Assembly (NCBI GenBank): GCA_946408355.1
Contig: CAMJRX010000001.1
Coordinates: 1 to 64,000 of the forward strand
Source of the DNA: an uncultured Selenomonadales bacterium
GTDB taxonomy: Bacteria > Bacillota > Negativicutes > Selenomonadales > Selenomonadaceae
DNA length: 64,000 nt
Reading direction: 5' to 3'
In this document: piece by piece, positions 39,516 through 48,968 of the stretch
Position numbering within the stretch: the stretch's first letter is position 1
Layout of the letters: each line of letters starts with the position of its first letter
Translations under genes and position numbers: made by a program
The notes under the pieces: generated by a model
What the model was told of the DNA's origin: nothing
The model's database searches: none
What the model saw: only the letters and a program-made list of their open reading frames with translations

Positions 39516-42440
39516 ATGGCATTTTCAAAAACAAAATTAATCCGCGAGGTCAATCTTTCGCGAAGTCGGCTAGTCAAGGGCAATGCACAAGAAATAATCA
39601 GCGCGGCAGAAGAATCAATGACCGAATTCAAAAATTGCATACAACAACTTTGCAAACTGCTTGACGAGAGATTTTTAATTTTCCGGCAAGATGTCTGGTA
39701 CGATTCACTGACGAATTTATTGTTGCCTAAGTTCGATAAAAATTTTTGTCGGCTGTTGACGTTGGAAGAGTTCGCCGCGCAGATTGACGGCACGCACAAC
39801 GAGGATTTATTTTTGACGTTCGCGGGTTTCAAAGGTCGTTGCATTTCGGCTGAAGAGTGCAGAGAAATTTTTTCGGGCAATGCCAATCATTATCCACACG
39901 CGCCGGGCAATCGTCGCCCGCGTTTTTTTATTGACGGCAGGGAAATTACCGCGAGTTGTCTTTATACGCAACTTTCGTGGACGGAGAAAACTTTTAACTC
40001 AAGCGCGGCGCGAAGTGTTTTTGCCGTTGCCGCCCATAAAAATTATTTTTGCCTTGAAACTACCGGACAGCTTGTTGACAATATCGGCGCGGCGATTCGA
40101 GTTTGCGGTTCCAATCCGTCGAAAAGCGCGGTGCTGATTCCCGTTTGCAATTTGCCGCTTGAAGATAAATTTGGCGATAAAAAAATTGCGGCGGCTTGTG
40201 CAATTCTTGAGGCGGGACTGGTGCCGATTAATTTTGAACTTGGCGACGTGGAAAATCTTCGCAAGCGTTATTTGCAGATGAAAAAATATCTTTCGTTCGA
40301 TGAAGATTTCCGGCTTGATGTGGAGGCGTGGCAAGCGGTTGCGGAGCATGATGAACACATTCAAGAAAATATCGCGACGAGTGCGCTGAAGAAAATTTTT
40401 TTGGAATGCGACATGCGCCGCGCCAATCTTACGCCTTATCCTGAAAGATTTTTGACTGATTCGGAGGCTGGGCATTGGGAGCTTTATGAGGAAAATTTTT
40501 CGCCGGCAGAGGACAGCATAACCATTGCCATTGACGAAGATTGGTATATGAAAAATCCAAAATTCGACGTGAAGGCAAGCGGCGTTTGTGCGATTGATTT
40601 TGGCACGAAAAGTACGGTTGCAGTTTGTCTCGACGACGGGAAAAAACTTTTGCGAATTGGGCGCGGCGAACTTGAAAGGGCACCTTCGCCAAATGATTAC
40701 GAAAATCCGACAGTTATAGAGTTGCGCGATTACGTTGCATTTTTAGAGGCGTATCAGACAAAAGACGGACGACCGTTCACGGAGTGGGAGCAGTTAACGG
40801 TTTCGCACGAGGCGTTGAATCGGCTTTTGGAGAGCGAGGACAGGCAAGTTGCGCAAAGTATTTTCGGCGAGTTAAAGCAATGGGCTAATCGTCGGCAAGG
40901 CTTGATTCGGTTGCGCGACCGTTGCGGCAAAGATATTTTGTTGTATCCTTACGACGAGTTGAGCAAGGGCGATTTTGACCCTGTGGAGCTTTACGCTTAT
41001 TATGTCGGGCTTTATATCAACAGCATGTACAACGGGATTTATCTTGAGTATATTTTTTCGTTCCCCGTCAACTACAAGAAAAATATTCGCGAGCATTTGT
41101 TAGAAAGTTTTCGGCGCGGGATTAAACATTCGTTGCCCGAATCGATTTTGAATGACGAAGCGTTGATGAAAAATTTTTCAGTCTACGCTGGAGCAAGCGA
41201 GCCGGCGGCTTATGCGGTGTGTGCACTTCGCGAATTGGAGCGAGAAAAAAATATTCCGCGTCCGACGGAAAGGGAGCCGATTTATTTTGGCGTATTCGAC
41301 TTTGGCGGCGGTACGACGGATTTTGACTTTGGAATTTGGCGTTTACCGACGGCGGAAGATAAGCGCGGTTTTAATGACGTAATCGAACATTTTGCCGCCG
41401 AAAGTGACAGCGGGCTTGGCGGAGAAAAATTGTTGAATCTCATTGCCTACGAAGTTTATAAAAATAATTTGGAGTTAATGCGCGAAAACTCGATACCGTT
41501 TGCATTGCCAGAAGGTTGCAAGCCATTTGACGGCGCGGAATTTTTGTTAAGTGATTCGTTGAGTGCAAATCTTAATCGACGCCGCTTGAGTGATAAACTT
41601 CGCCCGATTTGGGAGGAGTGGGACGACTTTGAATCGTTGGACGACGAGCCGTTGACGGTTACACTTTTCACGGAGCGCGGTAAAAAAACTCTTAACCTGA
41701 TAATTTTAGTTGAGGATTTGCGAAATTTTTTAGGCAAGAGGATTCTGCGCGGCGTGGAAAATTTTTTTTGCGCACTTCGCGAGGCATTTATTAATCGACC
41801 GCTTAGGAGCTATCACATTTTATTGGCGGGCAATTCTTGTAAATCTAATTTATTGCAAGAAATTTTTCGCGCGGAAATGGAGTGTCAACGGCAAATTTTT
41901 TCCGACGAAATTTTAAGAAAGACTGGTCACGCGCCCGATGCGGTAGAATTTATTTTGCACATGCCGCTTGGACAGGAAAATATTTCGATGAATTACGAGC
42001 GCATGCCGACCGGTAAAAGCGGAGTGGCTTTTGGCTTGTTGGATTGTCGACGCGGCGGAAATGACGTTTTGATTATCGACAAGAATTTTTCCGACGAAAC
42101 GAAATTTTATTTCCACTTGGGCACCAGCGATGGGCAAGGCAATTTTAAAACGTTAATTCCTCGCGAGGACAACGACGGAACTTGGAAAAAATTTTTATAC
42201 GTGACTGAAGATAAATTTGACATTTTCTTTACAGACGAGCCGCGAGCAATCGGTGGAAAAATTCCAGTCGACGAAACCGAGCGAATTTCTTGCCGTATTA
42301 ATTTTTTGCGGAACGCTAGCGAGGGACAAATTTATATTCGTAGCACTTCACCTAACGAAATTGAATATGTCGTTGCTGACGGCACGGACACGCCGAAAAT
42401 ATTTTTGTCCAAAGTCGCGAAGATTGAATTTAGCAATTAA
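39516..42440 (+). CDS. Large divergent Hsp70/actin-fold ATPase (Hsp70-like 2), paralog of 34895-38188
   Basis: GVCAIDFGTKSTVAVCL, YFGVFDFGGGTTDFDFGIW, HILLAGNSCKSNLLQEIF, PTGKSGVAFGLLDCRRGG; shares NLTPYPERFLTDSEAGHWELYE with paralog DLSPYGKNLLYGPNEGHWELWD. Confidence 0.88.
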   Translation: MAFSKTKLIREVNLSRSRLVKGNAQEIISAAEESMTEFKNCIQQLCKLLDERFLIFRQDVWYDSLTNLLLPKFDKNFCRLLTLEEFAAQIDGTHNEDLFLTFAGFKGRCISAEECREIFSGNANHYPHAPGNRRPRFFIDGREITASCLYTQLSWTEKTFNSSAARSVFAVAAHKNYFCLETTGQLVDNIGAAIRVCGSNPSKSAVLIPVCNLPLEDKFGDKKIAAACAILEAGLVPINFELGDVENLRKRYLQMKKYLSFDEDFRLDVEAWQAVAEHDEHIQENIATSALKKIFLECDMRRANLTPYPERFLTDSEAGHWELYEENFSPAEDSITIAIDEDWYMKNPKFDVKASGVCAIDFGTKSTVAVCLDDGKKLLRIGRGELERAPSPNDYENPTVIELRDYVAFLEAYQTKDGRPFTEWEQLTVSHEALNRLLESEDRQVAQSIFGELKQWANRRQGLIRLRDRCGKDILLYPYDELSKGDFDPVELYAYYVGLYINSMYNGIYLEYIFSFPVNYKKNIREHLLESFRRGIKHSLPESILNDEALMKNFSVYAGASEPAAYAVCALRELEREKNIPRPTEREPIYFGVFDFGGGTTDFDFGIWRLPTAEDKRGFNDVIEHFAAESDSGLGGEKLLNLIAYEVYKNNLELMRENSIPFALPEGCKPFDGAEFLLSDSLSANLNRRRLSDKLRPIWEEWDDFESLDDEPLTVTLFTERGKKTLNLIILVEDLRNFLGKRILRGVENFFCALREAFINRPLRSYHILLAGNSCKSNLLQEIFRAEMECQRQIFSDEILRKTGHAPDAVEFILHMPLGQENISMNYERMPTGKSGVAFGLLDCRRGGNDVLIIDKNFSDETKFYFHLGTSDGQGNFKTLIPREDNDGTWKKFLYVTEDKFDIFFTDEPRAIGGKIPVDETERISCRINFLRNASEGQIYIRSTSPNEIEYVVADGTDTPKIFLSKVAKIEFSN

Positions 42441-42472
42441 AATTCTAATGATTGCAACGTTGCCTGCTGAAA

Positions 42473-42501
42473 TTGACAACCTCCGAGCGCAACGCTAAAA
42501 T
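42473..42501 (+). promoter_or_regulatory. Sigma-A-type promoter for argG
   Basis: TTGACA-17 nt-TAAAAT, about 40 nt before the argG ATG. Confidence 0.7.
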
Positions 42502-42542
42502 ATTTTCGTCAACAGACAAAAACTTTTAAAGGAGATATTTAA

Positions 42543-43745
42543 ATGAAAGACACAGTAAAAAAAGTTGCACTTGCTTACAGCGGCGGGCTTGATACTTCGG
42601 TTATCATTCCGTGGCTTAAGGAAAATTATGGTTGCGAAGTCATTGCCGTTTGCGCAGACGTGGGACAAGGCGACGAACTTAACGTTGTTCACGATAAGGC
42701 GTTGAAGTCCGGCGCGTCGAAAGTTTTTATCGCCGACCTCACGAAAGATTTTATTGAGAATTACATTTTCCCGACGCTCAAAGCTGGAGCGACTTACGAG
42801 GAAAAATATTTGCTCGGTACAAGTTTTGCCCGCCCGATTATCGCTAAAAAGCTCGTGGAAGTTGCGCTTGCTGAAGGTTGCGACGCAGTTGCTCATGGCG
42901 CGACGGGTAAAGGCAACGACCAAGTTCGCTTTGAGTTGACGGTTAAGGCTTTGGCTCCCGAACTCAAAATTATTGCTCCGTGGCGCGAATGGGAACTTGA
43001 CAGCCGCGAAGCCGAAATCGAATACGCTAAAGCACACGACATACCGATTGCCACCGCGAATAAAACTTACAGCATGGACAGAAATATTTGGCACTTGTCG
43101 CACGAAGGTTCTGACCTCGAAGACCCTTGGAACGCGCCGCAAAATAAAATGTTCTTAATCAGCGTCGCTCCCGAAGATGCGCCCGATAAGCCCGAAGAAA
43201 TTACCGTTGACTTTGAAGCGGGAATTCCCGTTGCCGTCAATGGCGAAAAACTCGGTGCAGTTGAACTTGTCACGAAACTCAACGAAATTGGCGCGCGTAA
43301 TGGCGTTGGTATCGTCGACATTTGCGAAAATCGTTTAGTCGGCATGAAAAGTCGCGGCGTTTACGAAAATCCTGCCGGCTCAATTCTCTACTACGCGCAC
43401 CGCGAACTTGAATATCTTTGCCTCGACCGCGCAACTTTCCACTTTAAACAGCACGTTGCTATTAAATATGGCGAATTAGTTTATGACGGCATGTGGTTCT
43501 GCGCGTTGCGTGAGGCTCTTGCCGCGTTCGTCGACGAAACTCAAAAGACAGTTACCGGTACCGTTAAGTTGAAACTTTACAAGGGCAATATAATTTCGGC
43601 AGGCAGTAAATCTCCGTATTCGCTGTACAGTCAAGAGTTTGTGACATTTGAACACGACGACGTTTATAATCAAGCCGACGCGACGGGTTTTATAAATTTG
43701 TTCGGCTTGCCGCTTAAAGTTCGCGCTCTTGTCAATAAAAAGTAA
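42543..43745 (+). CDS. argG: Argininosuccinate synthase
   Basis: [41 protein letters not shown]. Confidence 0.97.
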   Translation: MKDTVKKVALAYSGGLDTSVIIPWLKENYGCEVIAVCADVGQGDELNVVHDKALKSGASKVFIADLTKDFIENYIFPTLKAGATYEEKYLLGTSFARPIIAKKLVEVALAEGCDAVAHGATGKGNDQVRFELTVKALAPELKIIAPWREWELDSREAEIEYAKAHDIPIATANKTYSMDRNIWHLSHEGSDLEDPWNAPQNKMFLISVAPEDAPDKPEEITVDFEAGIPVAVNGEKLGAVELVTKLNEIGARNGVGIVDICENRLVGMKSRGVYENPAGSILYYAHRELEYLCLDRATFHFKQHVAIKYGELVYDGMWFCALREALAAFVDETQKTVTGTVKLKLYKGNIISAGSKSPYSLYSQEFVTFEHDDVYNQADATGFINLFGLPLKVRALVNKK

Positions 43746-43773
43746 TAAAGTATGGATTTAGGAGAGCTTTACA

Positions 43774-44580
43774 ATGATTAAGAGCATCACAGTAGACAAG
43801 AGCAAATGTATTCATTGCGGCATGTGTATTCGCGATTGCATATTACAATGCATTAATTTTGACTCTGAAAAAATTCCCTGTTATATCGAAAACGGCGATA
43901 AAATTTGCGTCGGTTGTCAACATTGCATGGCAATTTGTCCTAAAGGTGCGCTGTCATTCGGCGGAAAAAATCCTGATGAATCTGACGCTACAGGTTATGG
44001 TGATAGCGAAGATTTATTGCGCTTGATAAAATCGCGGCGCAGTGTTCGATTTTTCCAAAAACAAGATATTCCACGCGAAAAACTTTCCGAAATTATAGAC
44101 ATGCTGGCGTTTCCTCCTAAGGGCGGTAATGTTGATTCTCTGCATTTCAGTATCGTTGGCACGGTAGAAAAAATGCGTGCTATCGAAAAATTTACTTACG
44201 AGACGATACAAGCCATAAGCGCGGCTTCTCCGGTAATTGAATTCTGTCGTGATAATTACAACAAAGGCGTGGACTTTATCTATCGCGGTGCGCCGTCAAT
44301 GGTTGCCGTGTCTGTTAATAAGGAAAAAGCTATCGCTGGTTGTGAAAATGTCGACCCGATTATCGCGCTGTCTTATTTGGAACTTTACGCGCAAAGCTTA
44401 GGTTTGGGAACGCTTTGGAGCGACGTTGCATTGTCGGTGGCTAACGAGCTTCCCGAAGTCAAAGCCTTACTGAAAATTCCCGAAGGCTACGAACTGAATT
44501 TTATTATGCTACTTGGCGTGCCCGCGATAAAATACAAACGAACAGTTCAGCGCGAACCTGCCAACGTAAGAATAGTTTAG
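43774..44580 (+). CDS. Nitroreductase with N-terminal 2x[4Fe-4S] ferredoxin domain
   Basis: [11 protein letters not shown] ... [44 protein letters not shown]. Confidence 0.92.
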   Translation: MIKSITVDKSKCIHCGMCIRDCILQCINFDSEKIPCYIENGDKICVGCQHCMAICPKGALSFGGKNPDESDATGYGDSEDLLRLIKSRRSVRFFQKQDIPREKLSEIIDMLAFPPKGGNVDSLHFSIVGTVEKMRAIEKFTYETIQAISAASPVIEFCRDNYNKGVDFIYRGAPSMVAVSVNKEKAIAGCENVDPIIALSYLELYAQSLGLGTLWSDVALSVANELPEVKALLKIPEGYELNFIMLLGVPAIKYKRTVQREPANVRIV

Positions 44581-44590
44581 GTGTATAATT

Positions 44591-45976
44591 ATGAGTGAAA
44601 AACTTTGGGGCGGACGCTTTGAAAAATCAACCGACGAAATGATTAATGAGTTCCAAGCGTCGATTAATTTTGATAAGCGCATGTACCGCGAGGATATAGC
44701 AGGTTCGATTGCTCATGCGAAAATGTTGGCGGCGCAAAAAATTATTTCCGACGACGACGCTAAAAAAATCTGCGCGGGGCTTGAAAAAATTTTGGCGCAG
44801 ATTGACGCGGGCGAATTTGAATTTAGCGTTGCGCTGGAAGATATTCACATGAACATTGAGGCGGCATTGACGGAGGAAATCGGCTCGGCGGGCGGTAGAC
44901 TTCACACGGCACGCAGTCGCAATGATCAAGTCGCGCTTGATACTCATCTTTATATTCGCCGTCAAGTTCGCGAGATTCAAAAGTTAATTCTCGAATTGCA
45001 AACTGAACTCGTTAAAGCTGCTGAAAAAAATCGTGACGTAATTTTTCCCGGCTATACACATTTGCAACGCGCTCAACCGATTTTATTTGCTCATCACTTG
45101 CTGGCGTATTTTTCCATGTTGCAAAGGGATTTTGCCCGCTTTGAAGGAGTTCACGCCCGCGCAGATATTATGCCGCTCGGAGCCGGTGCATTAGCCGGTA
45201 CAACTTTTAATATCGATAGAAATTTTGTCGCTAAGGAATTAGATTTCGGCGCGATTTATTCAAATAGTTTGGACGCAGTAAGCGACAGGGATTATCTATT
45301 AGAATTTTTATCAGCGGCGTCAATTTTAATGGTGCACTTGTCGCGATTCAGCGAGGAAATAATTTTGTGGTGCAGTCGCGAATTTTCATTTATCGAATTA
45401 GACGACGCGCATTGTACAGGCTCCTCGATGATGCCGCAGAAAAAAAATCCCGACGTACCGGAATTAGTGCGCGGGAAGGCTGGACGAGTTTTTGGACATT
45501 TAATGGCATTGTTGACGACGGTTAAGGCATTGCCGCTCGCTTACAACAAAGACTTGCAGGAAGATAAGGAAGGCGTATTCGACGCGCTCGACACAGTAAA
45601 ATTTTCGCTGGCAGTTTTCGCGCAAATTGTCGCGGGAATGAAAGTTCGCAAAGAAAATATGCGCCGCGCAGTCGAAGAGGATTTTTCTAACGCAACCGAC
45701 GCTGCAGATTATTTGGTTAAGAAAAATTTGCCGTTCCGTCAAGCGCACGAAGTCGCCGGTAAACTTGTTCACTATTGCATTGAGAAAAATATTTATCTTA
45801 AAGATTTGACGCTCGACGAATTTAAAAATTTCTCGCCGCTGTTCGACGCCGATATTCACGACGCGATTAAGCCTGAAACTTGCGTTGCCGCTCGGAATTC
45901 TCAAGGCGGAACGTCGCCTAAACAAGTTGAAATTCAAATTGAACTTGCGCGTAAATGGCTTGAAAAACATTCGTGA
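44591..45976 (+). CDS. argH: Argininosuccinate lyase
   Basis: [45 protein letters not shown]. Confidence 0.97.
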   Translation: MSEKLWGGRFEKSTDEMINEFQASINFDKRMYREDIAGSIAHAKMLAAQKIISDDDAKKICAGLEKILAQIDAGEFEFSVALEDIHMNIEAALTEEIGSAGGRLHTARSRNDQVALDTHLYIRRQVREIQKLILELQTELVKAAEKNRDVIFPGYTHLQRAQPILFAHHLLAYFSMLQRDFARFEGVHARADIMPLGAGALAGTTFNIDRNFVAKELDFGAIYSNSLDAVSDRDYLLEFLSAASILMVHLSRFSEEIILWCSREFSFIELDDAHCTGSSMMPQKKNPDVPELVRGKAGRVFGHLMALLTTVKALPLAYNKDLQEDKEGVFDALDTVKFSLAVFAQIVAGMKVRKENMRRAVEEDFSNATDAADYLVKKNLPFRQAHEVAGKLVHYCIEKNIYLKDLTLDEFKNFSPLFDADIHDAIKPETCVAARNSQGGTSPKQVEIQIELARKWLEKHS

Positions 45977-45988
45977 CATAAAAAATTT

Positions 45989-46017
45989 TCCTCCGTTTAT
46001 AGCGGGGGATTTTTTTG
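45989..46017 (+). terminator. Intrinsic terminator after argH
   Basis: TCCTCCG-TTTATAG-CGGGGGATTTTTTT. Confidence 0.85.
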
Positions 46018-46069
46018 TACAAAATTTTATAATTCGCCGCTGAAAAATTCTGATAATCAACTTAAAATT

Positions 46070-46090
46070 TATCAAGATTATAATAACGCC
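46070..46090 (+). promoter_or_regulatory. Shared 21-bp candidate regulator-binding site, copy 1 (upstream of araC-type gene)
   Basis: TATCAAGATTATAATAACGCC; 18/21 identical to 47018-47038. Confidence 0.6.
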
Positions 46091-46132
46091 TTCCACGTCG
46101 ACAAGTTAAAATGTAGGTGGGAGGGGAGGCTC

Positions 46133-46960
46133 ATGGATAATCAAATTCAGTTGACGGATGTAATTTTTGTCGATAATGAGTGCAGCTTAAAGCATCCGCA
46201 CATGATTCACCGGCACGAAAATTTTTTGGAGCTTTTGTACATTGCCGAAGAGAGCGGGCGTTATATCGTCGGCAATTACGAATACGCGGTAACGGCGGGC
46301 GATTTTGTCGTTTGCAATGCTAACGTACCGCACGGCGAGGATCCTTTTCAGCAACACTGCATACAAACTTATTGCCTGGTGCTTTCGGGTGTGAAGTTAA
46401 AAAATTTGCCCGCTGGACATATGGTTGCAGAAAATCAGCGTCCGGTTTTGTCGCTCGGCAAAGATAATTTTGTTGCAAATTTGTTGCCAAATATTTATAA
46501 AATGTTTCATGGGACGAAAAATTATTACAAAGTCTGTCGTCATTTGGCGATGGGAATTTTTTTTATGCTTCAAGAGAAAATTTCAGAGCGCGACGAAAAT
46601 CTTACGCCGACGAAACAAAAACGCGAGCGATTGACTTATCGGATTATGGATTATATTAACGAACACTACGCCGAGCCGCTCACGTTGAAGAAAATCAGCG
46701 AGGCGGTTTATATCAGCGAGGTGCATTTGTCGCATTGCTTTAAAAAGGACGCGGGCTTATCACCAATGCAATACATGATGCAACGGCGAATCGGCGAGTC
46801 TCAAAGCAAACTTATAGAAACTTCGCAACCAATTCAGGACATTGGCGAGGAATTGGGTTTTGCAAGAAGTGCACATTTCTCCAAAATGTTTAAAAAATAC
46901 GTGGGCATTACTCCAAAAGAATACCGCAATCATTTTTCCGAACGTCGCGAGAAAACCTAA
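46133..46960 (+). CDS. AraC-family transcriptional regulator with cupin-type N-terminus
   Basis: C-terminal ISEVHLSHCFKKDAGLSPMQYMMQRRIGESQSKLIETSQPIQDIGEELGFARSAHFSKMFKKYVGITPKEYR. Confidence 0.94.
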   Translation: MDNQIQLTDVIFVDNECSLKHPHMIHRHENFLELLYIAEESGRYIVGNYEYAVTAGDFVVCNANVPHGEDPFQQHCIQTYCLVLSGVKLKNLPAGHMVAENQRPVLSLGKDNFVANLLPNIYKMFHGTKNYYKVCRHLAMGIFFMLQEKISERDENLTPTKQKRERLTYRIMDYINEHYAEPLTLKKISEAVYISEVHLSHCFKKDAGLSPMQYMMQRRIGESQSKLIETSQPIQDIGEELGFARSAHFSKMFKKYVGITPKEYRNHFSERREKT

Positions 46961-47017
46961 TCTCGTTCAAGATTGTATAAAAAATTTTCTCAAGTCAATG
47001 CTTTAAGCCCGAATCAT

Positions 47018-47038
47018 TATCAAGATTGCGATAACGCC
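47018..47038 (+). promoter_or_regulatory. Shared 21-bp candidate regulator-binding site, copy 2 (upstream of the dehydrogenase gene)
   Basis: TATCAAGATTGCGATAACGCC. Confidence 0.6.
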
Positions 47039-47107
47039 TACGCGGAAAATTCTATACAATTCAGTCACGGTAAAAAATTTTTCGGTACTTGAAAGGAGCA
47101 AAAGGTT

Positions 47108-48112
47108 ATGTCGGAACTCAAAATCGGATTGGTCGGAACTGGTATGATTGGGCGCACGCATATTGAGCGCATTAATCAGAAATTGCAGGGCGGCAAGGTT
47201 GTCGCATGCGCGGATTACAATCTGGACTTCGCAAAATCGGTTGCGGATAAGTTCGGAATTCAAGCTTGCGCTTCGGGCGAAGAAATGATTCAGTCGGACG
47301 CGATTGAGGCAGTTATCGTGACGACGGCGGATCCTTTCCATGAACAATACGTTATGGCGGCGATTAAGGCGGGTAAATACGTTTTCTGCGAAAAACCGCT
47401 TGCTCCCGATGCTGACGCTTGCAAGAGAATCGTTGAGGCTGAAATTGCCGGCGGTAAACAACTCGTTCAAGTCGGATTTATGCGCCGCTATGATCCTGGC
47501 TATCGTCAACTTAAAGCACATATTGATTCGGGTAAATTTGGCTTGCCGCTCGCTTTGCACTGCGTCCACAGAAATTACGACGCGCCAGGCTGGAAAACTT
47601 CTATGTCCGTTGAAAATTCTTTAATACACGAGATCGACGTTCTGCGCTGGCTTTTGGGCGAAAATTATGCGACTGTCGAAGTTAAATTCCCCAAAACTAC
47701 CCGCAATGCTGAATACGGCGTTCTGGATCCCCAGATTATTTACTTAACTACAGTTTCGGGCGTGCTCATTGACGTTGAATCTTTTGTTAATTGCCGCTAT
47801 GGTTATGATGTTCGTTGCGAAGTCGTTTGCGAGGAAGGTTGCTTGAATTTGCCCGAATCCGCCAACGCAATGATTCGCACGAATGATTCCCGCGTTTATC
47901 CGATTTGCCACGACTGGAGCGAACGTTTCCCAATCGCCTATGATATAGAATTTCAATCTTGGATTAACGCTATTAAAGAAGGTCGCGTCGACGGTCCGAA
48001 CGCTTGGGACGGCTATCTCGGTCAAGTTACGGCAAGTGCGGCGTCCAAAGCTCGCGATACTCAAACGGTCGTTGAAATTAAATATGATGACATGCCCGAT
48101 TTCTACAAATGA
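47108..48112 (+). CDS. Gfo/Idh/MocA oxidoreductase, inositol 2-dehydrogenase-like
   Basis: LKIGLVGTGMIGRTHIERIN; VFCEKPLAPD; LVQVGFMRRYDPGYRQLK; SLIHEIDVLRWLLGE. Confidence 0.9.
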   Translation: MSELKIGLVGTGMIGRTHIERINQKLQGGKVVACADYNLDFAKSVADKFGIQACASGEEMIQSDAIEAVIVTTADPFHEQYVMAAIKAGKYVFCEKPLAPDADACKRIVEAEIAGGKQLVQVGFMRRYDPGYRQLKAHIDSGKFGLPLALHCVHRNYDAPGWKTSMSVENSLIHEIDVLRWLLGENYATVEVKFPKTTRNAEYGVLDPQIIYLTTVSGVLIDVESFVNCRYGYDVRCEVVCEEGCLNLPESANAMIRTNDSRVYPICHDWSERFPIAYDIEFQSWINAIKEGRVDGPNAWDGYLGQVTASAASKARDTQTVVEIKYDDMPDFYK

Positions 48113-48115
48113 ATT

Positions 48116-48886
48116 TCAGCCGATGTTTTTATAAGTTACATAATGAATTATATCGCTAATAGTTGTCTTGTGTACTTTAAATGTCTTAGCCATTGCCTTT
48201 ATTCCAAATTTTGGATGACGTGGAATATAATTTTTACGAATATACATAACTTCTTTGGGCGTAAATTTTCTATTATAATTTACACATTTTATTTTACCTG
48301 CTCTATGAGCTAATTTAGTATTTTCGCTGTAAGTCACCCATGCAAGATTCCAAATACAGCTGTTGCTTTTTGTATCGTCGATGTGATGAACGACAGGAAG
48401 ATTTTTAGGATTAGGAATAAAAGCTTCGGCGACAATAATATGAACACTACGAGATTTCATTTCACCATTTTTGGACAGAGCAACTGTAGCATAGCCGCTT
48501 TTGTTTGGATTAATTCGGAGAAGCTGTGGTAAATCATTATTATGAAAACTTTTGACGCGGCCGTAGTTGCTTACTTGATAAAGCCCTTCGTAGCCGATAA
48601 CGTCGCGCCACTGTTCGTGCGGCAAATTTTCAAGGCTCAACCAAACGGCGGGGGAATCGCGCAGAATTTTAGCCATCTCGTTAAGTTTAGTGGCAAAAAT
48701 TAAATCGATTTCATTTGTCGGCAGTGCGGGCAGGCTCGCGAAAAAATTTATCGCAACGTCGGAGGGGCGGGATTCGCGATTGATTTTGTGCCAATTCGCA
48801 AGCGTGAATTCAACTGCCGATTTAAGAGGCTCGGACAATTCAGGTAGAGCTTGCAAGAATATTTTCTTCGCGTTGTCTTGATTCAT
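48116..48886 (-). CDS. NUMOD4/HNH-type (homing-like) endonuclease with unknown N-terminal ~90-aa region
   Basis: EQWRDVIGYEGLYQVSNYGRVKSF (NUMOD4), VHIIVAEAFIPNPKNLPVVHHIDDTKSNSCIWNLAWVTYSEN (HNH), C-terminal HTH-like KAMAKTFKVHKTTISDIIH. Confidence 0.88.
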   Translation of the reverse strand: MNQDNAKKIFLQALPELSEPLKSAVEFTLANWHKINRESRPSDVAINFFASLPALPTNEIDLIFATKLNEMAKILRDSPAVWLSLENLPHEQWRDVIGYEGLYQVSNYGRVKSFHNNDLPQLLRINPNKSGYATVALSKNGEMKSRSVHIIVAEAFIPNPKNLPVVHHIDDTKSNSCIWNLAWVTYSENTKLAHRAGKIKCVNYNRKFTPKEVMYIRKNYIPRHPKFGIKAMAKTFKVHKTTISDIIHYVTYKNIG

Positions 48887-48905
48887 AAAAATCGCTCCTT
48901 TGTGC

Positions 48906-48934
48906 TTGACGTAGCACACCGAAACGCTTAGAAT
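48906..48934 (+). promoter_or_regulatory. Sigma-A-type promoter driving the MFS transporter, overlapping an inverted repeat
   Basis: TTGACG-17 nt-TAGAAT. Confidence 0.65.
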
Positions 48935-48968
48935 CAGAAAAACAATTTGACTTGGCGTTTCGTGTGCT
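48913..48968. repeat. Inverted repeat AGCACACCGAAACGC / GCGTTTCGTGTGCT (operator-like)
   Basis: Arms 48913-48927 and 48955-48968, complementary apart from a 1-nt bulge. Confidence 0.7.

Noticed and set aside
42495-43142. 215-aa minus-strand ORF opposite argG
   Set aside because: Antisense to a highly conserved gene; composition driven by the argG coding frame.
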